DNA of 35,318 nucleotides from an uncultured Bacilli bacterium (lineage in GTDB: Bacteria; Bacillota_I; Bacilli_A; RFN20; CAG-826): positions 1 to 35,318 of the forward strand of contig CAKPNG010000014.1 in assembly GCA_934168325.1 (NCBI GenBank). The letters run 5' to 3'. A program made the translations under genes and the position numbers. Below the pieces are notes generated by a model. It saw only the letters and a program-made list of their open reading frames with translations. It searched no databases and was not told where the DNA came from. This document shows positions 7,001 to 15,413 of this stretch, piece by piece (the first letter of the stretch is position 1; every line of letters starts with the position of its first letter).

Positions 7001-7603
7001 ATGAAAGAAGCAAAATGCCCAAGTGATGGTAAATATACTTTATATGATGGAAGAACTGGTGAAAAATTTGATGATCGTATTAACGTTGGTGTTATGTATA
7101 TGATTAAACTTGTTCACATGGTTGATGATAAATTACATGCTAGAGCTACTGGACCATATTCAATGGTTACACAACAACCTTTAGGTGGTAAAGCTCAAAA
7201 CGGTGGACAAAGATTTGGTGAAATGGAAGTCTGGGCTCTTGAAGCTTATGGTGCTGCTTATACATTACAAGAAATGTTAACTATTAAGTCTGATGACCGT
7301 GTTGGTAGAAGAAGAACTTATGAAGCTATCATTAATAATAAAGCTTTATCTCGTCCATCAATTCCAGAAGCATTCAAAGTCTTAACTAAAGAATTAATGG
7401 CTTTAGGAATGGATGTTGAATTACGTGATAAAGAAGGAAAACTTATTGATATGGATGTTCTTGCTAGACAAACTCAAAAAGAAGAACAAAAATCAATGAG
7501 AAATATTCGTACTTTAGGTGAAAATAGTAATCACGGTGAAGAAACTATTGAAGATAGTGAAGAAACAAGTGATGAATCTATCACTGACGAATTAATGAAC
7601 TAA
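4010..7603 (+). CDS. rpoB: DNA-directed RNA polymerase subunit beta
   Basis: The beta subunit (1197 residues) forms one pincer of RNA polymerase and much of the active centre. The fork region has REFFATSQLSQFMDQINPLA followed by KRRISALGPGGLARDRAS and ICPIETPEGQNIGLI. The C-terminal part contains the SGRHGNKGVISRILP active-site segment (about residues 920-934) and QPLGGKAQNGGQRFGEMEVW. The tail is acidic (about the last 25 residues). In the rifampicin pocket, the position equivalent to E. coli His526 is Asn485 (codon 5462-5464) and that of Asn518 is Ile477, while Asp516 and Ser531 equivalents are present. An AAGGAG site precedes the ATG and rpoC follows after 16 bases. Confidence 0.98.
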   Translation: MQSYKDYPKLNNDRINFSKISGKLPLPYLVEIQTESYRSFLEHGINEALKDVFPIENYNKTLSIEYNDGGYRLETPKHTPLECKEKDLTYSSSLKVKLYLNDKITGELKESEVFMGEIPLMTESGTFIINGAERVIVSQIVRSPGAYLAKTFDTKLGKYIYNADLIPTRGTWLEFESDIKNFLWVRIDRQRKMPATILLKALGFEKDEDILNLFGDRDSLKQTLEKDSDTKSSLKALKEIFKKLKPGEPITDEGVHTFLIQKFFDDKRYDLGIAGRFKYRQKLGIYNRLIDRTLAEDLISAEGEIRFRKNSVLTKDIVDALADEEFFEKGAHAHALTINEKLDQHNIVNVVKVYANDKKDIISNIIGTDLSLTESRVTIPDIVAIFSYFMNLMDGFGSTDDIDHLSNRRIRCVGELIQTQFRIGLTKMAKNVTQKMSITIGENKDLTPQSLVNVRPLGSSIREFFATSQLSQFMDQINPLAELANKRRISALGPGGLARDRASMEVRDVHFTHYGRICPIETPEGQNIGLINNLATYAKIDKYGFIQTPYRKYDKETGKILEDAVYLSANDENDHVIAQATSDIKGDSFEAEKVVARFNGKNVLADKEQVDYVDESPIQIVSVAAACIPFLEHDDNTRALMGANMQRQALPLLRPHAPYVGTGLEHKIATDCGLAVVAINDGIVTYSDSRTIKVMEENGERTYQLQKFKRSNQGTCINQISIVHKGDKVTKGQIIADGPSMDNGDLALGQNVTIAFMTWEGYNYEDAVIMSERLVKDDVYTTIHIESYEVECRDTKNGEETITPDVPNIPTEAKAHLDNDGIVIIGTEVKEGDILVGKVTPKGTSEPTPETKLLDAIFGDKSKDGKDSSLRVPHGGAGTVLDVKIFTRENGDELNPGVKKKVRVYIVQKRKISEGDKMSGRHGNKGVISRILPVEDMPYLPDGTPVDIMLNPQGVPSRMNIGQVLEVHLGMALKNLGGVKIATPVFDGISNEEIANIMKEAKCPSDGKYTLYDGRTGEKFDDRINVGVMYMIKLVHMVDDKLHARATGPYSMVTQQPLGGKAQNGGQRFGEMEVWALEAYGAAYTLQEMLTIKSDDRVGRRRTYEAIINNKALSRPSIPEAFKVLTKELMALGMDVELRDKEGKLIDMDVLARQTQKEEQKSMRNIRTLGENSNHGEETIEDSEETSDESITDELMN

Positions 7604-7619
7604 TATAGGAGGTTGAACT

Positions 7620-10600
7620 ATGTTTGATGTTAATGATTTAAGTAGTATTAAGGTTGGTCTTGCCTCCCCTGATAAAATTAGAGAATGGTCTCATGGTGAA
7701 GTCACAAAACCTGAAACCATCAATTACCGTTCACAAAAGCCTGAAATGGATGGTTTATTCTGTGAAAAGATATTTGGTCCTAGTAAGGATTATGAATGTC
7801 ATTGTGGTAAATATAAGAAAATTAGATATGCTGGCGTAGTCTGTGAAAGATGTGGTGTCGAAGTTATATCTAAAGAAGTTAGACGTGAAAGAATGGGACA
7901 TATTGAGCTTGCTTCACCATGCTCCCATATCTGGTACTTAAAAGGTATTCCTTCAAGAATGGGCTTAGTTTTAGATGTCTCACCTAAAAATCTTGAAGAA
8001 GTTATCTATTTTAGTGCTCATATTTGTTTAAATCCAGGAACTAGTAAAATTCTCCATTATAAAGAATTTATTGATGATGCTATTGGTAGAGAATTATTTA
8101 ATAGTGTTATTAGAGAAATTGCTAGTGACTTTGAAGATGGATCTTATGAAAAAGATCAAGCAAATAGCTTAATTGAAAGACTTGAAAATCCACATGAAAC
8201 TTTTGATTTCTTTGGTTGCACTAGATTTATTTCTAAATACACTGGAGCTGAATTTGGTGAAGGTGCTGAAGCAATTAAAAGATTATTAAAAGAAGTTGAT
8301 TTAGATCAAGAATTTGAAAATATTTCTCATGAAATTAAAGATTCTCAAGGTCAAAAATTAACAAAATTAACAAAAAGACTCGAAGTTATCGATGCTTTCA
8401 AGAAATCTGGAAATAAACCAGAATGGATGATTCTTGATGCTCTTCCAGTTATACCACCAGATTTAAGACCAATGCTTCAACTTGATGGTGGAAGATTTGC
8501 AGCAAGTGATTTAAATGATTTATATAGACGTGTTATTACTCGTAATAATCGTTTAAAGAAATTAATTGATATGAATGCACCTTATGTCATTTTAATGAAT
8601 GAAAAGAGAATGCTTCAAGAAGCTGTTGATGCTTTAATCGATAATGGTAGAAGAAATGGTAAACCAGTTGTTGGTGCTAATAATAGACCTTTAAAATCAT
8701 TAAGTGGTGCTTTAAAAGGTAAACAAGGTAGATTTAGACAAAACTTATTAGGTAAACGTGTTGACTATTCTGGACGTAGTGTTATCGCTGTTGGTCCAAG
8801 TTTAAAAATGTATCAATGTGGATTACCTCGTGAAATGGCTATTAATTTACTTAGACCATTTATTGCTAGTGTCTTAATTAGAGAAGGAATTTGTACATTA
8901 CATAAACAAGCTGATCGTAAAATTGATGCTCGTGATGAAGATGTTTTAGATGTTGTTGAAAAGATTATTTCTCAACACCCAGTCTTACTTAACCGTGCTC
9001 CAACTTTACATAGACTTGGTATTCAAGCTTTCCAACCTATCTTAGTTGAAGGTAGAGCAATCAGATTACACCCACTTGTTTGTACAGGATTCAATGCTGA
9101 CTTCGATGGTGACCAAATGGCTGTACACGTTCCACTTGGCAAAGCTGCTCAAGAAGAAGCTTTAGATTTAATGCTTGCAAGTAACAACATTTTAGCTCCA
9201 AAAGATGGAAAGCCAATTGTTACTCCATCTCAAGATATGTTAATTGGTAACTATTATTTAACATTAGAAGCTACTAAAGCAGATTTTGAAAGAAAAGCTC
9301 AAAAATTTGAAAATGTTGGTGATTTAGAAGAAGCTGAAAAATATAAAGAATACGCTAAACTTGAAGGTAAAGTATTCAAAGATATCAACGAATGTATTAA
9401 AGCTTATGAAACACGTGCTATTCATTTACATAATAGAATCGCTCTTCCAGGTAAAGCTTTAAGAAAAGATAATTTCTCAAAAGAAATGAATGATAGTTAT
9501 CTTATTACAACTGTTGGTAAAGTTATATTTAACTTAATTTTCCCAAGTGATTTCCCTTATATTAATGAACCTGGTGTTAAAAATTTAAAAGAAGATCAAG
9601 CTAAATTCTTTGTTAAGAAAGGTACTAATATTCCTGAATACATCGCTAATTTACCTGTAATTGCTCCTATTAAGAAAAAAGATATTACAAATATTATTGA
9701 TGAAGTTTTCCATAGATATGGAACAAGTAAAACTAGTGCTATTCTTGATAAATTAAAGGATCAAGGCTTTAGATATTCTACAGTTAGTGGTTTAACAATT
9801 GCTATCTCTGATATTAATGCTTTAGCTGATAAGAAAGATAAAATTAAGATTGGTGATGCTCAAGTTGAAAAGATTGAAGCTTTATATGAAAAAGGTTTCT
9901 TAACTGATAATGAACGTCATAATCAAGTTGTTGCTGTTTGGACAAAGATTACTCACGATGTTGAAGATGAAGTTAGTGCTCAATTACAAAGCGATAGCCG
10001 TAACCCATTATTCATAATGTCTGATTCCGGTGCTCGTGGTTCTAAATCTAACTTTACTCAATTAATGGGTATGAGAGGTCTTATGGGTTCTACAAGTGGT
10101 GAAACTATTGAATTACCTGTTAAATCTTGTTTCCGTGAAGGTCTCAACGTTGCTGAATTCTTTACTGGTACTCACGGTGCTCGTAAAGGTGGTGCTGATA
10201 CTGCTTTAAAAACTGCTGACTCTGGTTATTTAACAAGACGTTTAGTTGATGTTTCTCAAGATGTTATCGTTAGAGAAGAAGATTGCCATAGTGATCACGG
10301 CTCAATGGTTAGTGATATTATTGATACTGCTAAAGGTACAATTATCGTTAATTTATTTGATAGATTAGTTGGTAGATTTGCTTGTCACGATATTATAAAT
10401 CCAACTACTGGTGAAATTATTTGTAAAGGTAATACTTTAATTGATGAAAAGACTGCTAAACAAATAGTAGATGCTGGTATTACTCAAGTTGAAATTCGTA
10501 GTTTATTCGGATGTGAAACTAAAGATGGTGTTTGTATACATTGTTATGGTCGTAACCTTGCTACTGGTAAACTTGTTCAAATTGGTGAAGCTGTTGGTAT

Positions 10601-11543
10601 TATGGCTGCTCAATCAATCGGTGAACCTGGTACTCAATTAACCATGAGAACATTCCACTCTGGTGGTGTTGCTGGTGGTGATATTACTCAAGGTCTTCCT
10701 AGAGTTCAAGAATTATTTGAAGCACGTAATCCAAAAGGTGAATCAACTATTTCTGAAATTAGCGGTGTTGTAACAGATATTACTGAAGAAAATGGTATGT
10801 ATATTGTTACAGTTACTAATGAACTTGAAGAAAAACAATATAAGACTAACTTCGGTGCTAGACTTAGAGTTAAAAAAGGTGATGCTATTAAAAATGGTGG
10901 TAAAATCACTGAAGGTGCTATTTCACCAAAACGTTTACTCGAAGTTGCTGATGTTGGTAGTGTCCAACGTTATATTATTAAAGAAGTTCAAAAAGTTTAT
11001 CGTTCCCAAGGTATTGGAATTAGTGATAAACATATTGAAGTCATCGTTAGACAAATGCTTAGAAAAGTTGTTATTATTGATGGCGGTGATACAGAAATGA
11101 TTCCAGGAACAAGAGTTTCATTAACAGAATTCACAAGATTAAATAATGAAGCTTTAGTTAGTGGAAAACGTCCTGCTGTTGCTCAACCTTTAGTACTTGG
11201 TATTACTAAGGCTGCTCTTGAAACAGATAGCTTCCTTAGTGCTGCTAGCTTCCAAGAAACAACTAGAGTATTAACTGATGCTGCTATTAAAGGAAAGACT
11301 GATACTTTACATGGCTTAAAAGAAAATGTCATTACTGGTAAATTAATTCCTGCTGGTAGAGGACTTAATTCTTTACAAGAAGAAAAAGAAATTCTTGATA
11401 ACTTCGATGTCTTAAAAAAGATGAAAGAAGTTAAAAACCAATATTTAGGAAGTCATGATAAAGATTATGATCAAGATGATAATAACGAAGAACAAGTTAC
11501 TATCGAAGAAGAATTTGTTTCTAATAAAGTTGATAACATCTAA
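7620..11543 (+). CDS. rpoC: DNA-directed RNA polymerase subunit beta'
   Basis: The beta' subunit (1307 residues) carries the catalytic magnesium site NADFDGDQ (residues 492-499; D494, D496, D498 chelate the metal). The N-terminal zinc site has four Cys in CHCGK and VCERCGVEV (C60, C62, C75, C78). The second zinc site has Cys in REEDC and in FGCETKDGVCIHCYGRN. The bridge/trigger region includes GLMGSTSGETIELP and the C-terminal half has AAQSIGEPGTQLTMRTFHSG. The protein is longer than my recollection of the B. subtilis form (about 1200), partly from an acidic N-terminal region around residues 160-250 and a charged tail. A GGAGG site precedes the start. A terminator follows at 11572-11604. Confidence 0.98.
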   Translation: MFDVNDLSSIKVGLASPDKIREWSHGEVTKPETINYRSQKPEMDGLFCEKIFGPSKDYECHCGKYKKIRYAGVVCERCGVEVISKEVRRERMGHIELASPCSHIWYLKGIPSRMGLVLDVSPKNLEEVIYFSAHICLNPGTSKILHYKEFIDDAIGRELFNSVIREIASDFEDGSYEKDQANSLIERLENPHETFDFFGCTRFISKYTGAEFGEGAEAIKRLLKEVDLDQEFENISHEIKDSQGQKLTKLTKRLEVIDAFKKSGNKPEWMILDALPVIPPDLRPMLQLDGGRFAASDLNDLYRRVITRNNRLKKLIDMNAPYVILMNEKRMLQEAVDALIDNGRRNGKPVVGANNRPLKSLSGALKGKQGRFRQNLLGKRVDYSGRSVIAVGPSLKMYQCGLPREMAINLLRPFIASVLIREGICTLHKQADRKIDARDEDVLDVVEKIISQHPVLLNRAPTLHRLGIQAFQPILVEGRAIRLHPLVCTGFNADFDGDQMAVHVPLGKAAQEEALDLMLASNNILAPKDGKPIVTPSQDMLIGNYYLTLEATKADFERKAQKFENVGDLEEAEKYKEYAKLEGKVFKDINECIKAYETRAIHLHNRIALPGKALRKDNFSKEMNDSYLITTVGKVIFNLIFPSDFPYINEPGVKNLKEDQAKFFVKKGTNIPEYIANLPVIAPIKKKDITNIIDEVFHRYGTSKTSAILDKLKDQGFRYSTVSGLTIAISDINALADKKDKIKIGDAQVEKIEALYEKGFLTDNERHNQVVAVWTKITHDVEDEVSAQLQSDSRNPLFIMSDSGARGSKSNFTQLMGMRGLMGSTSGETIELPVKSCFREGLNVAEFFTGTHGARKGGADTALKTADSGYLTRRLVDVSQDVIVREEDCHSDHGSMVSDIIDTAKGTIIVNLFDRLVGRFACHDIINPTTGEIICKGNTLIDEKTAKQIVDAGITQVEIRSLFGCETKDGVCIHCYGRNLATGKLVQIGEAVGIMAAQSIGEPGTQLTMRTFHSGGVAGGDITQGLPRVQELFEARNPKGESTISEISGVVTDITEENGMYIVTVTNELEEKQYKTNFGARLRVKKGDAIKNGGKITEGAISPKRLLEVADVGSVQRYIIKEVQKVYRSQGIGISDKHIEVIVRQMLRKVVIIDGGDTEMIPGTRVSLTEFTRLNNEALVSGKRPAVAQPLVLGITKAALETDSFLSAASFQETTRVLTDAAIKGKTDTLHGLKENVITGKLIPAGRGLNSLQEEKEILDNFDVLKKMKEVKNQYLGSHDKDYDQDDNNEEQVTIEEEFVSNKVDNI

Positions 11544-11571
11544 TCTTTTCTAAATTATTCTAAAATAATAA

Positions 11572-11604
11572 AAAACCTCTTATCGCTGATGGTAAGAGGT
11601 TTTC
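11572..11604. terminator. Bidirectional terminator between rpoC and the TetR-type gene
   Basis: AAAACCTCTTA (11572-11582) and TAAGAGGTTTT (11593-11603) are exact complements around a ten-base loop that can add two inner pairs. A T run follows on the plus strand and A's precede on the left, so the same hairpin can end rpoC and the convergent regulator gene, whose stop is 14 bases away. Confidence 0.9.
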
Positions 11605-11617
11605 TTATTATAAGGAG

Positions 11618-12115
11618 TTAACTATATTGATTAAATTTTATTTGTTCATCATTAATTATTAAATCAAGATTATAATTATGCATTTCATTAATAGCGAGCT
11701 TTAATTTATATAAAATAACTCGAATCATTACAAGCCAAAATTCTTTATCTTCCTTATTAAAAGTTTTCATTAGATTATATTTATAAATTATTAAATTAAG
11801 AAGATATTCATCATCAAACATATTAATAAATCCTTTAATAAAGCGATGATGTTTAATAAGTTCCTCTTTACTAATAGAAATTGATAAAGATTTAGTTTCA
11901 CCATCTTTATATGTAAGATGGAGCACTTTAACAAGTATATCTAATAATTCAATGATAAAAGAGTCTTTAGTTTCATATAATTGATAAAAATTATTACGAT
12001 TTACTTTTAAAGTTTCTAAGATTTTCTTGATATTAAAGGATTTGTAGTGATTATTACTTATAAGAGAATAAGTAGAATCTATTAATGTTTTTCTAAATTC
12101 ATTTGTGAAGTACAT
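11618..12115 (-). CDS. TetR-family transcriptional regulator
   Basis: This 165-residue protein has an N-terminal TetR-type DNA-binding domain. A first helix (FRKTLIDSTYSLISNN) is followed by the helix-turn-helix FNIKKILETLKVNRNNFYQL (about residues 25-44) and the usual YxxxETKDSFIIELLD continuation. The C-terminal ligand-binding part (about residues 60-160) is helical and hydrophobic and matches no effector class I recognise. It is transcribed against the supercluster, in the place where B. subtilis has the small L7Ae-like gene (ybxF) between rpoC and rpsL. There is no Shine-Dalgarno site; a promoter with its -10 six bases from the ATG is seen at 12122-12150. Palindromes at 12175-12216 are candidate operators. 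Effector and target genes are unknown. Confidence 0.8.
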   Translation of the reverse strand: MYFTNEFRKTLIDSTYSLISNNHYKSFNIKKILETLKVNRNNFYQLYETKDSFIIELLDILVKVLHLTYKDGETKSLSISISKEELIKHHRFIKGFINMFDDEYLLNLIIYKYNLMKTFNKEDKEFWLVMIRVILYKLKLAINEMHNYNLDLIINDEQIKFNQYS

Positions 12116-12121
12116 GTTTTT

Positions 12122-12150
12122 AGTTTACGTTTTTGTCAACTATTACTCAA
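12122..12150 (-). promoter_or_regulatory. Promoter of the TetR-type gene, leaderless type
   Basis: Read on the minus strand, TTGAGT (12150-12145) is followed after 17 bases by TAAACT (12127-12122), and only six bases separate that from the ATG at 12115. Transcription would start at or next to the start codon. An alternative -10, TATAAT, lies at 12172-12167 on the minus strand next to the larger palindrome. Confidence 0.5.
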
Positions 12151-12174
12151 GGATTATTTTTAACCGATTATAAG

Positions 12175-12197
12175 TTTATTTGATATCATCAAATAAA
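12175..12197. repeat. Perfect inverted repeat with 10-bp arms, candidate TetR operator
   Basis: TTTATTTGAT (12175-12184) and ATCAAATAAA (12188-12197) are exact reverse complements around ATC. The size and near-symmetric form suit a dimeric TetR-family repressor. It lies about 60 bases upstream of the tetR start and about 90 bases upstream of the rpsL promoter. Operator function is inference. Confidence 0.55.
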
Positions 12198-12216
12198 ACA
12201 AATTTTTAAATTTGTT
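12197..12216. repeat. Second inverted repeat with 9-bp arms
   Basis: AACAAATTT (12197-12205) and AAATTTGTT (12208-12216) are exact reverse complements around TT. It abuts the larger repeat at 12175-12197. It is made almost only of A and T, so chance formation is easier than for its neighbour. Confidence 0.35.
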
Positions 12217-12285
12217 AATTTTAATTCCTTGAAATTTATATTTTTATTGATACAACTAAAAAGTAGAAAAATATTTAAAATAATG

Positions 12286-12315
12286 TTGACATTGATATAA
12301 CCGATTTATTATAAT
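12286..12315 (+). promoter_or_regulatory. Promoter of the rpsL-rpsG-fusA operon
   Basis: A consensus -35 TTGACA (12286-12291) is followed after 18 bases by a consensus -10 TATAAT (12310-12315). The leader is about 70 bases. It contains an A/T hairpin, CTAAAAA (12327-12333) with TTTTTAG (12340-12346), and a weaker ACACA/TGTGT pairing (12358-12362 with 12371-12375) just before the ribosome binding site. Confidence 0.85.
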
Positions 12316-12391
12316 TCTAACGTTGACTAAAAATATTATTTTTTAGTAGATGTAATGACACACCAGGTATTGTGTAAATAAGGAGAAGAAA

Positions 12392-12814
12392 ATGCCAACT
12401 ATTAATCAATTAGTTAGACAGGGAAGAAAGTCCCCAACATTTAAGTCAAAAGCTCCAGCATTATTAAAAAGATACAATTCTTTAGCTAAAAAAGAAACAA
12501 ATCAAAATAGTGCTCAAAAAAGAGGAGTTTGTACCCGTGTTGGAACTATGACCCCTAAAAAACCAAACTCAGCTTTAAGAAAATACGCTAGAGTTAAGCT
12601 CAGTAACGGCTATGAAGTTACTGCTTATATCGGAGGAGAAGGACATAACTTACAAGAACACTCCACCGTTATGATTCGTGGAGGAAGGGTTAAAGACCTC
12701 CCAGGTGTTAGATATCATATTATTAGAGGAACTCTTGACTGCGCAGGTATTGAATCACGTAGACAAGGTAGATCTTTATATGGTACTAAAAAACCAAAAG
12801 ATAAGAAGGATTAG
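12392..12814 (+). CDS. rpsL: 30S ribosomal protein S12
   Basis: S12 (140 residues) lies at the decoding centre and controls accuracy. The family start PTINQLVRQGRK is followed by GVCTRVGTMTPKKPNSALRK, GYEVTAYIGGEGHNLQEHS and RVKDLPGVRYHIIRGTLD. The Lys of TPKKPNS and the Lys and Pro of VKDLPG, where streptomycin-resistance changes usually occur, have the common wild-type residues. The Asp of KDLPG is the residue methylthiolated by RimO where that enzyme exists. AAGGAGA precedes the ATG. This is the first gene of the str operon, with rpsG 10 bases downstream. Confidence 0.97.
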   Translation: MPTINQLVRQGRKSPTFKSKAPALLKRYNSLAKKETNQNSAQKRGVCTRVGTMTPKKPNSALRKYARVKLSNGYEVTAYIGGEGHNLQEHSTVMIRGGRVKDLPGVRYHIIRGTLDCAGIESRRQGRSLYGTKKPKDKKD

Positions 12815-12824
12815 GAGGTAGATT

Positions 12825-13295
12825 ATGCCACGTAAGGGTAATGTAAGTAAGCGTGATGTTTTACCAGATCCAATTTATAATTCAAAATTAGTTACTCGTT
12901 TAATTAATAAAATTATGATTGATGGTAAAAAAGGCACTGCTCAAACAATTTTATATAACGCTTTCAAAATTATTGAAGCAAAAACAGAAAAACCAGCAAT
13001 GGATGTTTTCGCAACTGCAATCAACAATATTATGCCTGAAGTTGAATTAAAGGCTAAAAGAATTGGTGCAGCTAACTATCAAGTTCCAACTGAAGTTTCT
13101 CCAGAAAGAAAAGTTACTTTAGGTTTAAGATGGCTTGTCAATTATGCTCGTTTAAGAAAAGAAAAATCAATGGAAGAAAGACTTGCTAACGAAATTATTG
13201 ATGCAGCTAACGGAACTGGTGCAGCTGTTAAGAAAAGAGAAGATACACATAAGATGGCTGAAGCTAATAAAGCTTATGCACATTATAAATGGTAA
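12825..13295 (+). CDS. rpsG: 30S ribosomal protein S7
   Basis: S7 (156 residues) starts assembly of the 30S head and contacts the E-site tRNA. The family features are PRKGNVSKRDVLPDPIYNSK at the start, LINKIMIDGKKGTAQ, the RIGAANYQVPTEVSPERK beta-hairpin region and a C-terminus ending in HKMAEANKAYAHYKW. The length is normal. A GGAGG site precedes the ATG, 10 bases after rpsL, and fusA starts 15 bases after the stop. In some bacteria S7 represses its own operon from a site between rpsL and rpsG. The gap here is too short for such a structure. Confidence 0.97.
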   Translation: MPRKGNVSKRDVLPDPIYNSKLVTRLINKIMIDGKKGTAQTILYNAFKIIEAKTEKPAMDVFATAINNIMPEVELKAKRIGAANYQVPTEVSPERKVTLGLRWLVNYARLRKEKSMEERLANEIIDAANGTGAAVKKREDTHKMAEANKAYAHYKW

Positions 13296-13310
13296 TTTAA
13301 GGAGAACTTT

Positions 13311-15395
13311 ATGGCTAAAAGAGAGTATGATTTAGAGCATACTAGAAATATCGGTATCATGGCTCACATTGATGCTGGTAAGACTACAACAACCGAAAGA
13401 ATCCTTTACTATACTGGTAAAATTCATAAAATAGGTGAAACTCACGAAGGTGCAGCCACTATGGACTGGATGGCTCAAGAACAAGAAAGAGGTATCACTA
13501 TTACTAGTGCTGCTACAACTTGTTTCTGGAAAGGTAATAGAATTAACATTATCGACACTCCTGGGCACGTCGACTTTACTGTTGAAGTTGAACGTTCATT
13601 AAGAGTTCTTGATGGTGCAATTACTGTTCTTGATGGAAAAAATGGTGTTGAACCTCAAACTGAAACAGTTTGGAGACAAGGTTCAAAATATGGTGTACCA
13701 CGTATCGTCTTTGTTAATAAACTTGATGCTATTGGTGCAGATTATGATATGAGTGTTGCATCTTTAAAAGAAAAATTAGGTGCATGTGCTAAAGCTGTTC
13801 AATATCCTATTGGTATTTCTAACACTTTAAGTGGTGTTATTGATATCATTACTATGAAAGCTTATGACTACACTGGGTGTAAAGAACACGAAGATCCAAA
13901 AGTTATTGAAATTCCAGGCGAATACGTTGAAAAATGTAAAGCTTTAAGAGAAGAATTAATTGAAACTCTTGCTGGATTTGATGATGACTTAATGATGGAA
14001 GTTCTTGATGGTCAAGAACCTTCAATTGATGAAATTAAAAATGTTATACGTAAAGCTACTTTAACAGGTGAATTCCATCCTGTATTCTGTGGTAGTGCTT
14101 ATAAAAATAAAGGTATTCAACCACTTCTTGATGGTGTTGTTGATTACTTACCTTCACCAATTGAAATTCCACATGCTAAAGGTGAAACTTCTGATGGTAA
14201 TGAATATCTTTGTGAACCAGATGAAAATAAACCACTTGTTGCTTTAGCGTTTAAGATTGCTACTGATCCATTTATTGGAAGACTTGCTTATGTTAGAGTT
14301 TATAGCGGTACATTAAAGAGTGGAAGTTATGTTTTAAATAGTAATAAAGGTCAAAAAGAAAGAATTGCACGTTTAGTTTTAATGCATAGTAATCATAGAC
14401 AAGAAGTTGATGAATTACATGCTGGTGATATTGGTGCTGTTATTGGTTTGAAAAATACTACAACAGGTGAAACATTATGTGATGAAAACATCGATGTAAT
14501 CCTCGAAAAAATGGAATTCCCAGAACCAGTTATCGAAGAAGCTGTTGAACCAAAAACTAAAGCTGACCAAGAAAAGATGTCTTTAGCTTTATCTAAACTT
14601 GCTGAAGAAGATCCTACATTCAAAGTTCATACAAATCCAGAAACTGGTCAAACAATTATCGCAGGTGTTGGTGAACTTCACCTTGATATTATTGTTGATA
14701 GATTAAAAAGAGAGTTCAACGTTCAAGTTAATGTTGGAAAACCTCAAGTTGGATACCGTGAAACTATTAGAAGACCAGCAGATTGTGAAGGTAAATATAT
14801 CAGACAATCCGGTGGTAGAGGTCAATACGGACACGTTTGGATTAAATTTGAACCAAATCCAGGAAAAGGATTTGAATTCGTCAATGCTATTGTCGGTGGT
14901 AGTATTCCAAAAGAATATATTAAACCTACAAATGATGGCTTAGTTGATGCTATGGAAAAAGGCTTAATCGCTGGTTATCCTGCAATTGACATCAAAGCTA
15001 CATTATTTGATGGTTCTTACCATGATGTCGACTCTAGTGAAGCTGCTTATAAGATTGCTGCAAGTATGGCACTTAAAGAAGCTGCTAAAAAATGTGATCC
15101 TGTAATCTTAGAACCTATTATGAAGGTTGAAGTTACAGTTCCAGAACAATATTATGGTGATACTATTGGTGATATTTCACGTCGTAGAGGTCAAATGACA
15201 GGTGAAAGTCAAAGAGGAAATGCTAAGATTATCGAAGCAGAAGTACCACTTGCTGAAATGTTTGGTTACGTTACAGACTTACGTAGCTTTACACAAGGTA
15301 GAGGTAACTACTCAATGGAATTTGACCACTTCGGAGAAACTCCAAAGTTCATTCAAGAAGAAATTGTTAAAAAATCAGGAATGTCTAATCGATAA
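13311..15395 (+). CDS. fusA: Translation elongation factor G
   Basis: EF-G (694 residues) is the GTPase that drives translocation of tRNA and mRNA on the ribosome. The G domain has the P-loop AHIDAGKTTTTERILYYTG (about residues 18-36), the switch II DTPGHVDFT and the NKLDAIGADY base-specificity motif. Domain II has the GRLAYVRVYSGTL stretch. Domains III-V follow with GVGELHLDIIVDRLKREF and the C-terminal RGNYSMEFDHFGETPKFI. Length and motif order are those of the canonical housekeeping EF-G, not of a resistance paralogue. GGAG lies before the ATG. The 84-base gap to tuf holds palindromes and a possible promoter. Confidence 0.98.
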   Translation: MAKREYDLEHTRNIGIMAHIDAGKTTTTERILYYTGKIHKIGETHEGAATMDWMAQEQERGITITSAATTCFWKGNRINIIDTPGHVDFTVEVERSLRVLDGAITVLDGKNGVEPQTETVWRQGSKYGVPRIVFVNKLDAIGADYDMSVASLKEKLGACAKAVQYPIGISNTLSGVIDIITMKAYDYTGCKEHEDPKVIEIPGEYVEKCKALREELIETLAGFDDDLMMEVLDGQEPSIDEIKNVIRKATLTGEFHPVFCGSAYKNKGIQPLLDGVVDYLPSPIEIPHAKGETSDGNEYLCEPDENKPLVALAFKIATDPFIGRLAYVRVYSGTLKSGSYVLNSNKGQKERIARLVLMHSNHRQEVDELHAGDIGAVIGLKNTTTGETLCDENIDVILEKMEFPEPVIEEAVEPKTKADQEKMSLALSKLAEEDPTFKVHTNPETGQTIIAGVGELHLDIIVDRLKREFNVQVNVGKPQVGYRETIRRPADCEGKYIRQSGGRGQYGHVWIKFEPNPGKGFEFVNAIVGGSIPKEYIKPTNDGLVDAMEKGLIAGYPAIDIKATLFDGSYHDVDSSEAAYKIAASMALKEAAKKCDPVILEPIMKVEVTVPEQYYGDTIGDISRRRGQMTGESQRGNAKIIEAEVPLAEMFGYVTDLRSFTQGRGNYSMEFDHFGETPKFIQEEIVKKSGMSNR

Positions 15396-15397
15396 TT

Positions 15398-15413
15398 ATC
15401 AATAATTATTGAT
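15398..15413. repeat. 16-bp perfect palindrome between fusA and tuf
   Basis: ATCAATAATTATTGAT is its own reverse complement. It overlaps a second perfect palindrome, GATAATTATC (15391-15400), at the end of fusA. The right arm supplies part of the possible -35 of tuf. It has no T run of terminator type. Confidence 0.45.

Noticed and set aside
12323..12356. Second promoter for rpsL, TTGACT with TGTAAT
   Set aside because: The spacer is 22 bases, too long, and the promoter at 12286-12315 is near consensus.
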